51,585 nt of DNA from assembly GCA_025060325.1 (NCBI GenBank), contig JANXBW010000008.1, forward strand, positions 1 through 51,585. Direction: 5' to 3'. The notes under the pieces were generated by a model. It saw only the letters and a list, made by a program, of their open reading frames with translations. It was not told where the DNA came from and did not search any database. Position 1 is the first letter of the stretch; each line of letters starts with the position of its first letter. This document shows positions 9,901 to 19,434 of this stretch, piece by piece. Origin of the DNA: Thermoguttaceae bacterium (GTDB lineage Bacteria; Planctomycetota; Planctomycetia; Pirellulales; Thermoguttaceae). Both the position numbers and the translations under genes were made by a program.

Positions 9901-12900
9901 ACGGAGCACGAACTCATCCACAACAAGAATTTCAGCAACTGCCGTTTGCAAATCGCGGATCGGAAGGGGATTACCCGCAGAGACATAAAACTGGCTCGGC
10001 AGGACCCGAAAGCGCAAAGTCCAATCCCCGCCAGGTCGGCCATCGCTGTCACCATCCAGAGGAAAGCCAACATCGTTTTTTACCGCGGCTGCCGCAAGCC
10101 GGAGTTGATAGTGCCCCGGAGGCAATCGCCCCGCATGGGGCAAGAGTGTTAGCCGATCCGGCGCCGTTTGCTCCCAAAGAATATCAAGGCCGAAAAGGCG
10201 GTCATCGATCGAACCCCATATTCCGTCCTGCCCCACGTGGACTAATTCTGCCGCCGGCAAGGGACCGGTAAGATCGACCGTGACCGGTGCCGAAAAGACG
10301 ATCTCTAGTTGGCGGACAGCTTCCAGAATCTCCCCGCCAATATGTGGGCTTGGTGTTATCGCGAGCACCTGAACTGGCATCTGCCCGTGTTTACGGATTT
10401 GAAGTTCCCAGCTTACAAGCTGGCCTTGGTCGAAAAGGCTGTCGTCGAAAATCTCCAGGGTCCAAGTGCCCTGGGCTGATCGCCCGACAAATCGCCCGAG
10501 CGGCTCGGCCGGCCGAAAACGTCCCCGGAAGGGAGCCGTCCCTTGGGAGATCGTCAAGGATGCCTCGTCATCCAAAATCGTGTTGACGAAGTTTTGCCCT
10601 GATCCCCCAACATCCGCCCACAAGAGGATCCGCGTTCCATCGGGCCCGATTAAGTACACATCTAAGTCGGCCACATAGGTGTGCTCGATGGTGAGGGCTA
10701 CGTCCAGATCACCGATGACGAGGGCTTCCGGCACGACAATGTGGCTTCGCGTCCACTGCCAATCGGTAATCGAGCGGGGCAGATCGGTTGCTCGGTAACG
10801 GGTCAGTTGGGGATCGCGTATCGTAAATCGGCCAGAATAGCCAGGCATCGGGTTGCCATGCCGGTCACGCACTGCCCCTTCAACTAGCCGAAATTCCACC
10901 ACACCATCTGCCGGCAGCTCGGCCAAGGTGTACACGATCGTGGTATCACTCTCTAGCCCGGCGGCAGGGACAACCCCTTCGGAGAGAAGAAGATCGTCTA
11001 CACCAACAGTAGCTCCGTCAACAGGTTCATTCCATGTGAGAACAAGCCGCCGCGGAGGGGCTGCCAGGACGGCGTCGCTTGTCGGCTCTGTGCCAACAAC
11101 GGCACCGAGCACCGCATCGTAATACCAGATTGCTTGCCATGCCTGCACCGGCCGGCTTGAGCCCAGCTGGCGCACGGCCCCCGCTTCAAGCTCCAGGAGC
11201 TGTGGTCCCTCAGCACTTACGGGCGAGGACGGGAAGGCGTATTCCACCTCGTTACTGCCCAGCAGGCGGAACTGCTCGGCCGGGTGACCGTTGACGCGAA
11301 ACCCGCCCGGCACCAGAGTGCTTGGGTCGACTGGGCCCGAAAAAACTAAGCGGAAGATGCGCGGAGGTTCGGTTACTCGTTGACCTTCGCCCGGGAAAGA
11401 GCCTGCTACCCGGAAATTCAGGGCCTGAAGTGTCCCCCTGGCATTTAGTCGCCCGCCAGACAAGACAAGGGCACTCCAGCCGGGCAGGCGATCGACTCCT
11501 TCAAGGAGGGCTTGGCGGATATCGGCCAGCGAAGCCGCGGGAGCAGCAGCATATGCTAAAGCCACTGTGCCGGAAACAAACGGCGCCGCCATGCTAGTCC
11601 CACTTAGCCAGGCGTACTCCTCGCCGGGATAGGTGCTTAAAATGTCCACGCCTGGAGCAGCAAGATGCACTCGCTGACGCCCAAAGTTGCTGAAGCTTGC
11701 CAATTGGTCGCGAGGATCGCTTGCAGCAACTGCGATAACGTTGGGAAGATCGTAGTTAGACGGATAGTGCGGCGCCGTGTCATTACTGCGTGCCCCGTTG
11801 CCCGCAGCTGCCACAAAGAGGATGCCCGCTGCCCCGGCGTTTCGCACAGCCGACTCAAGAGCCTGGCTAGGGCTTTCCGTTCCCCAACTTGCGTTGATGA
11901 CCCGAACATTCACACCGAAATGGCTGCGCATCAGTGTGACGTAGTTGATCGCCCGAACAGCATCGGCGATGCTTCCCACTCCGTCGCTGCCCAGGAATTT
12001 GACCGCCATCAGCCCCACTTGCCAAGCTACCCCAGTGACACCACGCCCGTTATTTCCCACGGCGCCTATGATCCCGGCCACATGCGTGCCATGGCCATTT
12101 TCGTCCCACGGATCGCTATCGCCCCTGGCAAAATCGTATCCGTATACATCATCCACAAAACCGTTCCCGTCATCGTCGCGACCGTTGCCGGGGACCTCGC
12201 GGGGATTTTGCCACATGTTGGCGGCAAGATCGGGATGGCGATAGTCAACGCCGGTGTCGACAATCGCCACCACTACTGAAGAGGCATCGACACGTTGGTC
12301 CCAAGCTTCTGGGGCGTCGATGTCAACATCCGGTGACAGCCCACCTCTGCCCACGTTGTGAAGTGCCCACTGGTCGCCAAAGAGGGGATCGTTCGGGACA
12401 ACGGCTGGAACCACCCGGGCATCGGGTTCAATCCAAGCAACTTCCGGGCGAGTCGCCAGGATGGAAAGGGCCGCTGCCGCTTCCGCCGGCGAGGGCCACT
12501 CAGTAAGAAGCACACCTGCCTGTCCCAAGCCCACCACTCGGCAGGCCCCCAGTTGATCTAATGTCAACAGCCGGCATGCCTCTTCCACACCGGTGAGCCC
12601 GTTTAAAAACTCGGATTTAAGGGAGAGGATCCAACTGGGGCTTATTTTGGCATCAGCTGGCCTTGCGCTGGCAGGCCCGGGGAGGTCCGCCGCCACACCC
12701 ACGGGGGTTACCGCGGGGGCCGCGGTGGGACCGCCGACGCCATCCACATAGGTGGGAAAAAGGAGCTCGGTAAACCAGGCAACGTCCACCGGGGAGACAG
12801 TTGGGGAAAGAGTTGCTGCAAGGGGATGAGCCTCGGAGGCGGGAAAGCCGCCAGCGTCGGAGCGGAGCCCGGAGAAAGCCCGCTCGCCATCCCCCCATTG

Positions 12901-13116
12901 TAGGGACATTAAGCCTCCGCCGAAAGTACGGCCCACGGAAAGAAGATGACGGAGCTCCAATTTTTCAAATAGGAGCGGCCGGGTCCAATGTTGGCATCGG
13001 CGACGGCGCTTCGCCTCCAAATTGTGGTTGGCCCCCCTCGGGCTGCCGAAAGTGCGGTAAAGCCAGAAAAAGCAACCAAAATTGCGAGAAAACATTTTCG
13101 GCCGGCCTGCTTCCAT
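6973..13116 (-). CDS. Giant secreted subtilase (S8) with tandem P/Homo B domains and C-terminal beta repeats
   Basis: 2047 residues. The N-terminus carries the planctomycete motif FEKLELRHLLS (50-60). The peptidase domain (about 240-560) has the full S8 triad: D287 in VDTGVD, H342 in GHGTHVAG, S508 in SGTSMAAP, plus oxyanion N440. SbsA/Big-type Ig-like modules (about 578-768, 925-1038, 1187-1290) alternate with two P/Homo B domains (775-908 and 1048-1180), recognised by EHTYVADLDV / EHTFVADLDV and ILDD blocks. Residues about 1554-2020 are ten repeats of 46-47 residues. The start ATG follows AAGGGGGG. A TATACT -10-like hexamer lies on the minus strand at 13191-13196. Probably an exported, surface-associated protease; the substrate is unknown. 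Confidence 0.92.
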   Translation of the reverse strand: MEAGRPKMFSRNFGCFFWLYRTFGSPRGANHNLEAKRRRRCQHWTRPLLFEKLELRHLLSVGRTFGGGLMSLQWGDGERAFSGLRSDAGGFPASEAHPLAATLSPTVSPVDVAWFTELLFPTYVDGVGGPTAAPAVTPVGVAADLPGPASARPADAKISPSWILSLKSEFLNGLTGVEEACRLLTLDQLGACRVVGLGQAGVLLTEWPSPAEAAAALSILATRPEVAWIEPDARVVPAVVPNDPLFGDQWALHNVGRGGLSPDVDIDAPEAWDQRVDASSVVVAIVDTGVDYRHPDLAANMWQNPREVPGNGRDDDGNGFVDDVYGYDFARGDSDPWDENGHGTHVAGIIGAVGNNGRGVTGVAWQVGLMAVKFLGSDGVGSIADAVRAINYVTLMRSHFGVNVRVINASWGTESPSQALESAVRNAGAAGILFVAAAGNGARSNDTAPHYPSNYDLPNVIAVAASDPRDQLASFSNFGRQRVHLAAPGVDILSTYPGEEYAWLSGTSMAAPFVSGTVALAYAAAPAASLADIRQALLEGVDRLPGWSALVLSGGRLNARGTLQALNFRVAGSFPGEGQRVTEPPRIFRLVFSGPVDPSTLVPGGFRVNGHPAEQFRLLGSNEVEYAFPSSPVSAEGPQLLELEAGAVRQLGSSRPVQAWQAIWYYDAVLGAVVGTEPTSDAVLAAPPRRLVLTWNEPVDGATVGVDDLLLSEGVVPAAGLESDTTIVYTLAELPADGVVEFRLVEGAVRDRHGNPMPGYSGRFTIRDPQLTRYRATDLPRSITDWQWTRSHIVVPEALVIGDLDVALTIEHTYVADLDVYLIGPDGTRILLWADVGGSGQNFVNTILDDEASLTISQGTAPFRGRFRPAEPLGRFVGRSAQGTWTLEIFDDSLFDQGQLVSWELQIRKHGQMPVQVLAITPSPHIGGEILEAVRQLEIVFSAPVTVDLTGPLPAAELVHVGQDGIWGSIDDRLFGLDILWEQTAPDRLTLLPHAGRLPPGHYQLRLAAAAVKNDVGFPLDGDSDGRPGGDWTLRFRVLPSQFYVSAGNPLPIRDLQTAVAEILVVDEFVLRDVDVFLEIEHTFVADLDVFLVAPDGTRIELVTDVGGAGDNFRRTILDDSAPVPIAEGQAPFLGRFRPETPLSQLVGKPARGLWQLHVYDDSRRDEGLLTRWGLLLEGLPLEAPRLAGVMPEVNETGALHAISAVFTQPIDIHSFSTADDVQLLRGPAGPIPVVDVSWPNPQTLRLGFPAQSLRGEYRVRLGPRIASWAGFHLDCDGDGVPGELPEDIFEVAIPLPVTLGSATYQRWAVPVGPDGVTWASVESTRAGLVTFLAEAGGDFPVRLSVYENPYAQPLWDGRGRGVVRGDVTAASAPSLWHVRIEAPPGLALLTLANVVEVVSDGLINVHGTDRADWASLRIESGIALFWNGISYQISQPVSRMNVLGYSGVDRLEVSWPEEIFLQADPFGGNVQASNGDPQGSGSFGLPGQRIGPIVAWTNWEDVYIEGRGGKASVVTMPLPRAQATVSAGRLQLTTGDYSVRLSGFKTVTVEAQGSQLTANLRGGPGEDILVARPGFAKWQSAGLAVEFRGINNLDAFAGSGGNDSAGLWGGQGDDLLTVGNSSATLVGPGYSFRVGGFAVTSFYPGNGGADLARVYDGPWDDSYTVTPGYVSFTRGPVIYRIFAFPGVTLYSDVGGVDNVRVYDSQGDESFWCSPTYFRWGGQAWEVRGTGFERVAAFSSAGGKDRATLVGSANPETLRAQGGVVRLGSGVFQLQATGFFQVAVYGMGGADRAILYDQPGDDALVATPRYTTLSGHSYELRVYDFSEVQAFSTAGGKDSARLYPEDGTTIVTLTASYGVLQGAGFFSRAWGFANVVAYAPANRTSSARLYGTEAPERLQVESGTVGLFGQGWRRYAVGYTDVSIYLQGGTNQAEVVLPHDWARLVVEGNSFQLSLPNTRLSVWGAESAQFRGRKGADHRATLAGTPAVDLLEASRDYVRLLGLESSYRVELFDFSFVEARSSGATDRRVIAEGVDYVLTTGSWVDQW
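7057..8457 (-). repeat. Coding repeat: about ten tandem 47-residue units
   Basis: In the 2047-residue protease the pattern GG-x-D-x-A-x-LYD-x-x-GDD, then an aromatic strand and an F-x-x-V-x-A strand, recurs at residues 1601, 1648, 1695, 1742, 1788, 1835, 1881, 1928 and 1974, with one more unit from about 1554. The spacing is always 46 or 47 residues (138-141 bases). The last units are degenerate. Confidence 0.8.
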
Positions 13117-13890
13117 CCCCCCTTGCAGGAGTGAACAGAAGGAATCACATGGATCGCCGGGCGGCGGCGGTACATCCGCCCCATTAAGGTAGTATAAGGG
13201 CCCCCTATTTTAGAGGATATTGCTCAAGCCTTGTTGGGGAGCTGGGAGTAGCGGATCACCACCACGAATTTACCTCTTCGACACTTTTTACTTTGCCCCA
13301 GCCTCCTTTAGGGCCCTGCTTAACAGGGTAAGCCGGTTCTTCAGGGCGGGCAAACAGTTGGATGGACCAAAGATGATAAACGTTGTAAAGACCCGGATAT
13401 TGACGGCGGTTTCCCGGTCGGCCAGAAGGTCCTCCCCGGGAGGGGCATTGGGCACCGCCGGCCCGCGCTGGAGACTGGGGGGCGGCCAGGCGTTGCAATC
13501 TCGCCCCCAGTGAACCCGAAGCTTGCGCACGTTGGCTCTGAGCTTAGCTCTCCTATTAATCCATTAGGGGTCGCCAGTGTCTAACGCCCCTCCCAAGAGG
13601 CTTGGCCCGTGCCTTTTTGCCCTACCGGAGAGGGGCTTGCACGGTACGAATGGCCGCCGTAAATTCCGGGGCAACGAGGACGGCAAAGTGTCCGTTGGCT
13701 AGCAACAAAGCCCGCCGGAGCTGGCGCGCGAGCTACGGGGGCCAGCGGAATTCCCGTTTCCACTTTGAGAGCTTTGGGACACGGCCGGCAATCGTGGGGG
13801 GCGACGGGAGCTTTGGCGGCCTGCGGGGAGCCGGGCGCCGCGATCGGCGGTTGGGACTCACCACTCACTTTACTTGAGAGGAGGACGGCG
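13117..13890. other. Divergent intergenic region, no gene seen
   Basis: Separates the minus-strand protease from the plus-strand DUF362 gene and so should carry both promoters. Short frames here look like chance. Only the TATACT at 13191-13196 (minus strand) is promoter-like. Confidence 0.5.
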
Positions 13891-15270
13891 ATGGTCACCC
13901 ACGGCAGCTATTCTTCGACTGGCCATAAGTTCGGCGGGAGACATCCTCGCATCCTTCCCGGGTGCCACTCCCGGGGCCAAGCAGCTGGTGATCAAGCATT
14001 TTGCCCCATTTCACGACGGCGGTTACTTCAAGAGGCGGGGGCCTCCCTGGCAGGGCTGTTAGTGGCTAAGGCAGGCCTAGGCCAAGCGGTAAAGGAAGCT
14101 CCGCCTAGGCGCCCAAACCTTGCCGATCGCGCGCCTACATCGCCAGTAGCCATTCGGCGGTGTCGCAGTTACGATCCCCAAGAGGTGTACCGCGAGCTTT
14201 CCGCCGCCATCGATGCTGTCGGCGGGCTGCGGGACCTTGTGGCCGGCAAAACGGTCGTGGTAAAAGTCAACATGACGGGGCCGGTCCGAGATTTCGATGG
14301 TCGCCCGGCTTCCGAGACCTTTCACATTCATCCCACCTTTGTGGAAGCCTTCTGCGCCCTTGCAGATCAAGCTGGGGCCCGGCGAATTGTCATCGTCGAA
14401 GCCCTCTATTACCGCGAGCCGATGGAGGAAATCCTCCGCAAGGCCGGCTGGGACTTAAATCGGCTGCAATCGGCCGGCGGACACAAAGTCATCTGGGAAA
14501 ACACTAAGAACATGGGCAGCTGGAAGAAGTACAGCCGGCTGACCGTCCCGTGGGGTGGCTACCTCTATCCAGCCTTCGATGTCAACTGCTGGTATGAGAA
14601 GGCCGATGTGCTCGTCTCGTTGGCTAAGCTGAAGGACCACGGTACAGCCGGGGTGACCATGGCAATTAAGAACATGTTCGGGATTTTGCCCACGGCCCTT
14701 TATGGCGACGATGCCCCCAACGAAGATTCGCTGCGGGCTCGTGTGGCGATCCTCCACATGGCCAGGCGGAAGGTGCCGGAGGGTGTCCCGGCGGAAGTCG
14801 GGCCGGAAGTCCCCACCGATCCCCTCGTGCGTGTGCCTCGTGTCACTGTGGACATTTTTGGTATCCGCCCAGCCGATCTCTGTATTGTCGACGGAGTGTT
14901 GACGATAAAAAACGGCGAAGGCTTTTGGAACGAGGGCGTTGCTCGAATTGAGCCACATCTTTTGATTGTCGGCCGAAATGGCGTGTGTACCGATGCCGTT
15001 TGCGCTGCGGTCATGGGGTATAATCCCCAGGCTGAGCACGGCACATTCCCATTTCCTGGGGAAAACCATCTTCAGTTGGCGGCCGAGGCGGGCCTTGGCA
15101 CAAACGACTTAAGCCGAATTGAAGTTCGTGGCTTGTCCATCAAGGAAGCTCTTTGTCCCTTCCGCACGGCCCCGCCAAGAGCGGCTTGGGAGGGCTTCGG
15201 TGCACCAATTTCGGGAGCTCACCTTGCCACCGGTTGCAGCGGGGCATGCATCCACGCGCCCTGGGCATAG
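13891..15270 (+). CDS. Tat-exported DUF362 domain protein
   Basis: 459 residues. ATG at 13891 follows a strong GAGAGGAGGACGGCG ribosome site; the frame is open further upstream but without a start signal. Residues 41-62 (SRRRLLQEAG then a hydrophobic stretch) look like a twin-arginine signal. The rest fits DUF362: VVVKVNMTGP, HIHPTFVEAF, IVIVEALYY, ADVLVSLAKLKDH, MAIKNMFGILP and GRNGVCTDAV. The ferredoxin-like CxxCxxCxxxCP segment of some DUF362 proteins is not present. The biochemical function of DUF362 is not established, and neighbours give no hint. A likely intrinsic terminator follows. Confidence 0.85.
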   Translation: MVTHGSYSSTGHKFGGRHPRILPGCHSRGQAAGDQAFCPISRRRLLQEAGASLAGLLVAKAGLGQAVKEAPPRRPNLADRAPTSPVAIRRCRSYDPQEVYRELSAAIDAVGGLRDLVAGKTVVVKVNMTGPVRDFDGRPASETFHIHPTFVEAFCALADQAGARRIVIVEALYYREPMEEILRKAGWDLNRLQSAGGHKVIWENTKNMGSWKKYSRLTVPWGGYLYPAFDVNCWYEKADVLVSLAKLKDHGTAGVTMAIKNMFGILPTALYGDDAPNEDSLRARVAILHMARRKVPEGVPAEVGPEVPTDPLVRVPRVTVDIFGIRPADLCIVDGVLTIKNGEGFWNEGVARIEPHLLIVGRNGVCTDAVCAAVMGYNPQAEHGTFPFPGENHLQLAAEAGLGTNDLSRIEVRGLSIKEALCPFRTAPPRAAWEGFGAPISGAHLATGCSGACIHAPWA

Positions 15271-15687
15271 GATGAGGACTTCGCCAACAAAAGCTCCGTT
15301 TGGATCATGCCGAGCCGATACGGGGGCTTTTTGAGTCAATCGATTAAGCTCGGCGAGCCGGCGCGGATTGCAGTTTGGCCGTTTGGCCAGTTGGGAAAAG
15401 GGCTCGGGCTATTTAATGCGCGGCGGATGAACCGGCCAGCAAGCTAGCTACAGCTTTCTTCGAATCCGCAATTGATGGAACCGTTTGTAGACGATATTAA
15501 TCTCCCCGGAAACTGAACGCTCCGGGAGTAAAGCCGGCAAGTTTGTCAAAACGAAGCGTATGTGGCCAAAGCAGCGGAAAAGATAAAGCGTGCCAACTTA
15601 GAACCGTCATAAGACCAGGTAACCGGCACCAGTGTGCTGGTGCCGGGCCTTAAGCTGCAAGCAAAAGTCAACAGCGAAGGAGACCCG
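15271..15687. other. Intergenic region before the dehydrogenase gene
   Basis: Holds the terminator of the DUF362 gene and presumably the promoter of the next gene. No other gene or RNA was recognised. Confidence 0.5.
15290..15332 (+). terminator. Likely intrinsic terminator after the DUF362 gene
   Basis: AAAGCTCC pairs with GGGGGCTTT (one bulged G) across a loop of about 24 bases and is followed by a run of five T, starting 20 bases past the stop codon. Confidence 0.55.
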
Positions 15688-16800
15688 ATGGCCTACGATG
15701 TGACGCTTATTCTTGGCGACGGCGTGGGGCCGGAATTGGCTCAGGCTGCGCGGCGGTGTATCGACGCCACAGGCGTGGCTATCCGCTGGGATATTCAGGA
15801 AGCCGGCACGGAGGTGATGGACCGGCTCGGCACACCACTGCCGGATGCCGTGCTGGAGAGTATTCGCCGCACCCGCTGTGCACTAAAAGCTCCCATTACC
15901 ACGCCTGTGGGTACTGGCTTTCGGAGTATCAACGTCTTCCTTCGGCAAGAACTAGGCCTTTATGCCTGTGTGCGGCCGTGCAAAATGTATCCCGGTGTTC
16001 GCACATACTATACGGGCGTTCCGATAGACTTAGTGATCGTTCGGGAAAACACCGAGGATCTTTACGCCGGGATCGAATTTGAGCGCGGCAAACCGGAAAC
16101 GGTCAGTGTCATCGAGGCCATTAATCGGCTGTCCACAGACCGGAAGGTCAAAACCCGGCCGGAAGAAACAGGGGTTTCTGTCAAGCCAATTAGCTTTTCC
16201 GCCAGTGAGCGGATTGTCCGCTATGCCTTCGAATACGCCCGGCGTTATGGCCGACGAAAAGTGACAGCCGTCCACAAGGCCAACATTATGAAGCATACGG
16301 ACGGCCTTTTTCTGGAAGCAGCCCGGCATGTGGCCAGCCAATATCCGGACATCGAATTCGAGGACCGCATTGTTGACAATATGTGCATGCAACTGGTTCA
16401 AAAGCCGGAGCTTTATGACATCCTTGTGTGTCCCAACCTTTACGGCGACATCATCAGCGACCTGGCGGCCGGGTTGGTCGGTGGCCTGGGGGTGGCACCG
16501 GGGATGAACGTCGGCGATAGCGGGGCGGTCTTCGAAGCCACCCACGGTTCAGCCCCCAAATACAAAGGGCTAAACAAGGTTAATCCCGCAGCGCTTATTC
16601 TCTCCGGCGTGTTGATGCTGCGTTATCTGGGGGAAACAGCGGCCGCTGATCGCTTGGAAAAAGCAGTGGCTGCGGTCATCGCCGAAGGCAAGTATGTGAC
16701 CTACGACCTCAAACCACATCGGGATGACCCCACCGCAGTGGGCACGCAAGAGATGGCCGATGCCATTTGCCGCAAATTGGAAGAGCTAGCAGCCGTCTGA
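15688..16800 (+). CDS. Isocitrate/isopropylmalate dehydrogenase family, probably NAD-dependent isocitrate dehydrogenase
   Basis: Would oxidatively decarboxylate isocitrate to 2-oxoglutarate in the TCA cycle. 370 residues from ATG at 15688, with GAAGGAG six bases upstream. The beta-decarboxylating dehydrogenase blocks are clear: [58 protein letters not shown] and [12 protein letters not shown]. The ENTED string resembles isocitrate dehydrogenases rather than isopropylmalate dehydrogenases (which usually read ELTGG there). The length fits the short NAD-type class. It is monocistronic and convergent with coaX. Homoisocitrate or isopropylmalate activity is not excluded. Confidence 0.85.
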   Translation: MAYDVTLILGDGVGPELAQAARRCIDATGVAIRWDIQEAGTEVMDRLGTPLPDAVLESIRRTRCALKAPITTPVGTGFRSINVFLRQELGLYACVRPCKMYPGVRTYYTGVPIDLVIVRENTEDLYAGIEFERGKPETVSVIEAINRLSTDRKVKTRPEETGVSVKPISFSASERIVRYAFEYARRYGRRKVTAVHKANIMKHTDGLFLEAARHVASQYPDIEFEDRIVDNMCMQLVQKPELYDILVCPNLYGDIISDLAAGLVGGLGVAPGMNVGDSGAVFEATHGSAPKYKGLNKVNPAALILSGVLMLRYLGETAAADRLEKAVAAVIAEGKYVTYDLKPHRDDPTAVGTQEMADAICRKLEELAAV

Positions 16801-16870
16801 GGTGTTGATGAAAGATTTTGATTCATGTGGCATGCTTTGTGGATTTAATAAAGTCGACAGGCTCTGTGGA

Positions 16871-17803
16871 TTAGCGCCACTGGGTCGTGGCCATCACCCA
16901 GCCGGCCGCAAGAGCAACGCCCAGGAGTGTAAGATGCGGCACGTGGCGAACGCGGACCGACCGGCCGAAGTGTTCCAAAGTAAACTCCGCTCCCCCGCCT
17001 TTCTGCTTACGGAATGGGGATTGCTCCGCCCCAGCTTCCCCTAGCAGCCGGGCAAAAATCGTACTTCCGCCGCCGGTAAGGATTATTTCGCCCGGGGCCC
17101 CCGCTTCTCGGAGCATTTGGCCGGCAAGTTGAGCCACCGCCCCCAGTGCCCCCCAAAAAAGTCCGGATTTCATGGCCGCCACCGTGTTCTTGCCCACCGG
17201 TGGCGGAGGTTCGTTGAACTCCCGACTATCCACAAGGGGAAGCATATCTGTAAACTCGTAAAGAGCCCGGGCGGCAAGCCCAAGTCCCGGCAAGATCGCC
17301 CCACCTTCGAAGACACCCTCGGCCGAGACAAAATCCACAGTGATGGCCGAGCCAACATCTACCACCACGATTGGCCCACTTTCCCGGCGGAGGTAAAAGC
17401 CTGCTAACGCATCAACTAGCCGATCAATTCCCACCATATCCGGCCGGGGCAGATTGACGGGAAGCGGCAAGTCGCTTGCGGTTAGCAGCACAATGCGATC
17501 TTCCGGCCGGTGTGTACGAATCCAATCGATAAGCTCGGTGCTGGCAGCCCGGTTGACAGTGGCAATCCACCACCCGCCCCGAAGCTCCCCCCGTGCGGCA
17601 AATGCCTCTAGCTCGGAAAGTTGTTGCGGCAACTGACTGAGGGCACGTTCGGCCGAGTAGGGACCGCCCTCGCGCATCGCCGTCCACTCATACCAGCCGC
17701 ACTTGATCCGGTTGTTGCCTACATCCACAGCCACAATCGGAAAGGCAGCCTGGACCGCAGGCGACGCTAAGACTTCCTCAAGCTTTCTCCACCAATAGTC
17801 CAT
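16871..17803 (-). CDS. coaX: Type III pantothenate kinase
   Basis: Phosphorylates pantothenate, the first step of coenzyme A synthesis. 310 residues, slightly longer than the usual 250-270. It has the ASKHA-fold motifs of CoaX: phosphate-1 VDVGNNRIK near the N-terminus, GIDRLVDALAG, phosphate-2 VVDVGSAITVDFV followed by EGGAILPGL, and ILTGGGSTIF near the end. Ser replaces the more common Thr in the DxGT motif, a conservative change. Start ATG at 17803 with a G-rich site upstream. Single gene, convergent with the dehydrogenase. Confidence 0.92.
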   Translation of the reverse strand: MDYWWRKLEEVLASPAVQAAFPIVAVDVGNNRIKCGWYEWTAMREGGPYSAERALSQLPQQLSELEAFAARGELRGGWWIATVNRAASTELIDWIRTHRPEDRIVLLTASDLPLPVNLPRPDMVGIDRLVDALAGFYLRRESGPIVVVDVGSAITVDFVSAEGVFEGGAILPGLGLAARALYEFTDMLPLVDSREFNEPPPPVGKNTVAAMKSGLFWGALGAVAQLAGQMLREAGAPGEIILTGGGSTIFARLLGEAGAEQSPFRKQKGGGAEFTLEHFGRSVRVRHVPHLTLLGVALAAGWVMATTQWR

Positions 17804-18064
17804 TAATTGGCCCCCAAAAGGGAATCATCCTCGACTTCAAATGGTCGATGAAGCCTGGCCTAGCCGGCCCCAAATGCTGCCGGGAAAAATTTGTCAACGT
17901 CAAGCCCGCCGCGTTCAAACTGACCAAAGGCTAAGCCTATTCGGCCGGCAAACCTCACCAAGTAACCGCGGGAACCTACGGAGAATTCCGCCAAGAGAAA
18001 TGGATCACACGGTTTATGTTGAGCCAAGCGCTCTGGCGTAGGGCGGAGCCGCAGCCGGACTGGA

Positions 18065-18997
18065 CTATTCCTTGTCAAATCGCCAGAGGCCCTCCTCCCG
18101 GGCAACGGCTAAGGCCTCGCGGTACTCTTGCCAAGTAATCGGACGGTTGAGCTGGGGATGGGCAAAAGCTTTCCCTTCCGGCCGATACTGGGGCATGATG
18201 TTGACGAATGTGTTCTTGGAAATCTCCTGGACAAGGAAGCGCATCAGGGGCCGAGTCCCCGCCAAACCTTCGGGCATAACCAAATGGCGGACCAATAACC
18301 CCCGCCGGGCAATGCCTTTTTCGTCTACGACGAGATCGCCCACCTGGCGATGCATCTCGCGGATTGCCGCCCGTACTACTTCCGGATAGTCTGGTGCCCC
18401 GGCCAAAGCCCGTGCCACCTCCGGATCGTCAAACTTTATGTCCGGCATGTAAATATCAATAATCCCCTCAAGCAGCCGCAGAGTTTCTACCGAATCATAC
18501 CCGCCGGTGTTGTAAACAAGAGGGATTCGCAAACCTCGAGGGATGGCAATCTCGAGAGCCTCCACAATTTGCGGCACCACATGCGAGGGAGTCACAAAGT
18601 TGATGTTGTGGCACCCGCGGCGCTGAAGGGCAAGCATCATCTCGGCTAATTCCTTAGCAGAGACGGGTCGGCCCTCGCCCAGGTGACTAATCTCGTAATT
18701 CTGACAGAAGATGCAGCGAAGATTGCACTGGGAAAAGAAGATCGTTCCCGAGCCCGCCCACCCTCGGAGACACCGCTCCTCGCCGTGATGGGCGAAGAAG
18801 CTGCTGACGATGGCCTCGCGGCCTGTCCGGCAAAATCCTTTAGCTGTCGGACCGGTGCGATTGGCCCCGCAGCGGCGAGGACAGAGCGTGCAGTTGACCA
18901 AAGCTTCCCGCAACTGGTCGGCTCGGCGGGCCAGTTCACCGGACTGCCAAATTTGCACGTAACTTGGAGTAAACTCCGACTGTTGAACGGGCGTCAT
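18065..18997 (-). CDS. PflA-like radical SAM protein (COG1313 type)
   Basis: 310 residues from ATG at 18997, with GAGGGGG eight bases upstream; the frame continues upstream to 19123 but without conserved sequence. The radical SAM cluster is CNLRCIFC (C91, C95, C98), binding a 4Fe-4S cluster and S-adenosylmethionine. It is preceded by a second cysteine group CTLCPRRC (C36, C39, C43) and C56, usual in this family. Further blocks: NINFVTPSH, YNTGGYDS, DIYMPDIKF, VRHLVMPEG and NIMPQYRPEG. Members are annotated as pyruvate-formate-lyase-activating-enzyme-like, but no glycyl radical enzyme is nearby, so the target is unknown. Confidence 0.88.
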   Translation of the reverse strand: MTPVQQSEFTPSYVQIWQSGELARRADQLREALVNCTLCPRRCGANRTGPTAKGFCRTGREAIVSSFFAHHGEERCLRGWAGSGTIFFSQCNLRCIFCQNYEISHLGEGRPVSAKELAEMMLALQRRGCHNINFVTPSHVVPQIVEALEIAIPRGLRIPLVYNTGGYDSVETLRLLEGIIDIYMPDIKFDDPEVARALAGAPDYPEVVRAAIREMHRQVGDLVVDEKGIARRGLLVRHLVMPEGLAGTRPLMRFLVQEISKNTFVNIMPQYRPEGKAFAHPQLNRPITWQEYREALAVAREEGLWRFDKE

Positions 18998-19434
18998 CCA
19001 GCAGACCCCCTCGCTCCCAAACCAACTGGTTCTAATGGCCGGCGGGCTTATCCTTCCCATTTTACGGGCGCCCCCCAACGCCGCGAAGTATCCCCGGTCC
19101 ACCGGGGTGGCACTAGCCCTCAAACCGGGCCGAGGAGGCCGTTAAGCCCGCGCGAAAACCGGGCCGTTGACCCGCCTTTAGGCCGCGACTAGATTAGGCC
19201 GTCAAGAACTAAGCGAGCCCGCTTAGCCGCAAGAGGTGGTTCGCAGCTCCGACGGTAGTATTCCGAGGGTAGCACCTTGAGGATAACAACATAGGCTATT
19301 AACCCAGCAGCCCGCCAAATCGGGGATTTTGGATACGGTCGAGACTTGCCGGATTTGTGCTTCCGAGAATGCTGCTTGTCGCGGCGGCATACAAACATTA
19401 GGTAGAGTCAACTGGTGGGGAGGAGCTTCCGACG
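18998..19434. other. Divergent intergenic region
   Basis: Between the radical SAM gene (minus) and the permease gene (plus). No gene, RNA or clear promoter seen. Confidence 0.45.
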
